Shown here one piece after another: positions 59,927-60,529 of a stretch of 60,529 nt of DNA (its first letter is position 1; every line of letters starts with the position of its first letter). The notes under the pieces are model-generated. The model was given only the letters and a program-made list of their open reading frames with translations. It was not told where the DNA came from and searched no databases. A program made the position numbers and the translations under genes. The stretch is from CAMYMQ01 sp963730305 (GTDB taxonomy: Bacteria > Pseudomonadota > Alphaproteobacteria > Bin65): the NCBI GenBank assembly GCA_963730305.1, contig CAVSRB010000010.1, positions 1-60,529 of the forward strand. Reading direction: 5' to 3'.

Positions 59927-60529
59927 TTAAGTTCTTGTTTTTAAACGATTTTTCGCCCGTCTCTGGTATTCTGCCGACACTTCCGGGACTTAGCCGGCAG
60001 GGTGGCGCCGAACGTGTGCGTCAGAGACGGTCTCTCAGAGACGAATCGGGCGCATTTCGCGCGATGGTCTCTGTCGGCTGATTTCAGTGACCAGGATTTT
60101 GCGCGCCGAGTTGACGCATTGGCTCAGCTGAAAAGGCGTCGCTGATCGGCCCAATCGTCGGGCAGATCGGTCAGCCGCTTAAATTCGCGCGACTGACCCG
60201 CCCCCACGAACGATACCGAAGTCTGAGTTAGGGCTGCGCCGACAGGGAAGGCTTGCCGAGCGCGGCCTGGACGTGTCCTGCTAAAAACACGTGCCTGCCA
60301 GAGCGCTCTTTCCACCGGGGCCCGGCATTGACGCGCCCGAGCCGCCAAAGGCTCGCGCTATCGGGGAAAGCGGCGACTCGCCATTCTGATATCGACAAGA
60401 ATAATTCTTAATACTAATCAATATTCACTCGAATTCCTTGAACGGCGAGAGGTTTGTTCGATCAGAGCAGCCTACGAAGGCCAACGCGCTTGACTCCTCC
60501 GGCGCGTTCTTAGTAATAAGAATAACTCG
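59927..60529. other. Lower-G+C region after tRNA-Ala, no certain gene
   Basis: From the 3' end of the tRNA to the end of the window the sequence is visibly A+T-richer, e.g. TAAGTTCTTGTTTTTAAACG at 59928 and AATAATTCTTAATACTAATC around 60400. It contains GTCTC/GAGAC dyads around 60018-60045. A minus-strand frame at 60124-60348 (about 74 codons, ending SREFKRLTDLPDDWADQRR) may be a gene remnant, but I cannot support it as a gene. It is consistent with the edge of an integrated element. Confidence 0.45.

Noticed and set aside
60124..60348. Minus-strand frame of 74 codons near the window end
   Set aside because: No recognisable domain, no ribosome-binding site and unclear start; listed only as part of the post-tRNA region.

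Overview
The window is about 70% G+C and looks like a chromosomal piece of an alphaproteobacterium, probably of the Rhodospirillales/Hyphomicrobiales type. The indicators are the RegB/RegA redox pair, the ethylmalonyl-CoA pathway enzymes, ETF beta/alpha followed by 3-hydroxybutyryl-CoA dehydrogenase, an intracellular PHA depolymerase with a cysteine nucleophile, a transglutaminase-like cysteine peptidase, GluQRS, and many short palindromic intergenic repeats. Genus cannot be told from sequence alone. At least nine otherwise conserved genes carry one or two frameshifts and two more carry an in-frame stop. This pattern fits indel and base errors in a draft assembly better than mass gene decay, and broken genes are annotated here as single loci.

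Layout. 1-3.1 kb: gluQRS, a DNA glycosylase, an esterase and an HNH protein. 3.1-5.9 kb: a repeat-rich stretch around a small membrane protein and an AraC/GyrI-type regulator. 5.9-7.15 kb: an Excalibur-domain protein, then a low-G+C cassette (one orphan gene) bracketed by two direct repeats of about 87 bp that each end in a hairpin. 7.15-14.35 kb: ethylmalonyl-CoA mutase, crotonyl-CoA carboxylase/reductase, a CapA-type lipoprotein and methylsuccinyl-CoA dehydrogenase. 14.4-20.7 kb: a catabolic cluster of unknown substrate (RutB-like amidohydrolase, alpha/beta hydrolase, TRAP transporter, GntR regulator, PhyH dioxygenase). 20.8-22.4 kb: a LysE exporter and a secreted barnase with its barstar inhibitor. 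22.6-31.7 kb: cobalamin adenosyltransferase, oxidoreductases, MaoC dehydratase, etfBA, hbd, an ATPase and a phosphatase. 32-40 kb: cysteine peptidase, RegA/RegB, an ABC exporter, a CobS-like/CobC-like pair, a SCO protein and PhaZ. 40-47.7 kb: metalloprotease, Ogt/Ada-like repair regulator, Bcr-type exporter, SH3 protein, glyoxylate reductase and two membrane FHA proteins. 47.7-52.7 kb: an AMP-ligase/lyase/enoyl-CoA hydratase operon with a divergent TetR gene. 52.7-53.3 kb: repeats and 10-bp iterons upstream of argG. 53.3-59.6 kb: argG, fetAB, nnrU, pcm, a cupin and yggT-yggU-folD. 59.85 kb: tRNA-Ala(CGC), after which base composition drops, as at a genomic-island edge.

The central metabolic theme is assimilation of acetyl-CoA-level carbon. 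PhaZ releases hydroxybutyrate units and Hbd links them to acetoacetyl-CoA. Ccr, Ecm and Mcd carry crotonyl-CoA through ethylmalonyl-CoA to mesaconyl-CoA. The adenosyltransferase supplies the adenosylcobalamin needed by Ecm, and ETF takes electrons from Mcd. RegBA may tie this to redox state.

The least explained signals are: 10-bp phased iterons (GATAACCNNT x3 at two loci; GATGACANNT x4); a three-copy stem-loop repeat, one copy of which overlaps the 5' end of the barnase gene; the repeat-flanked low-G+C cassette; the CoA ligase/lyase/hydratase operon; and a paired small-membrane/FHA gene group.
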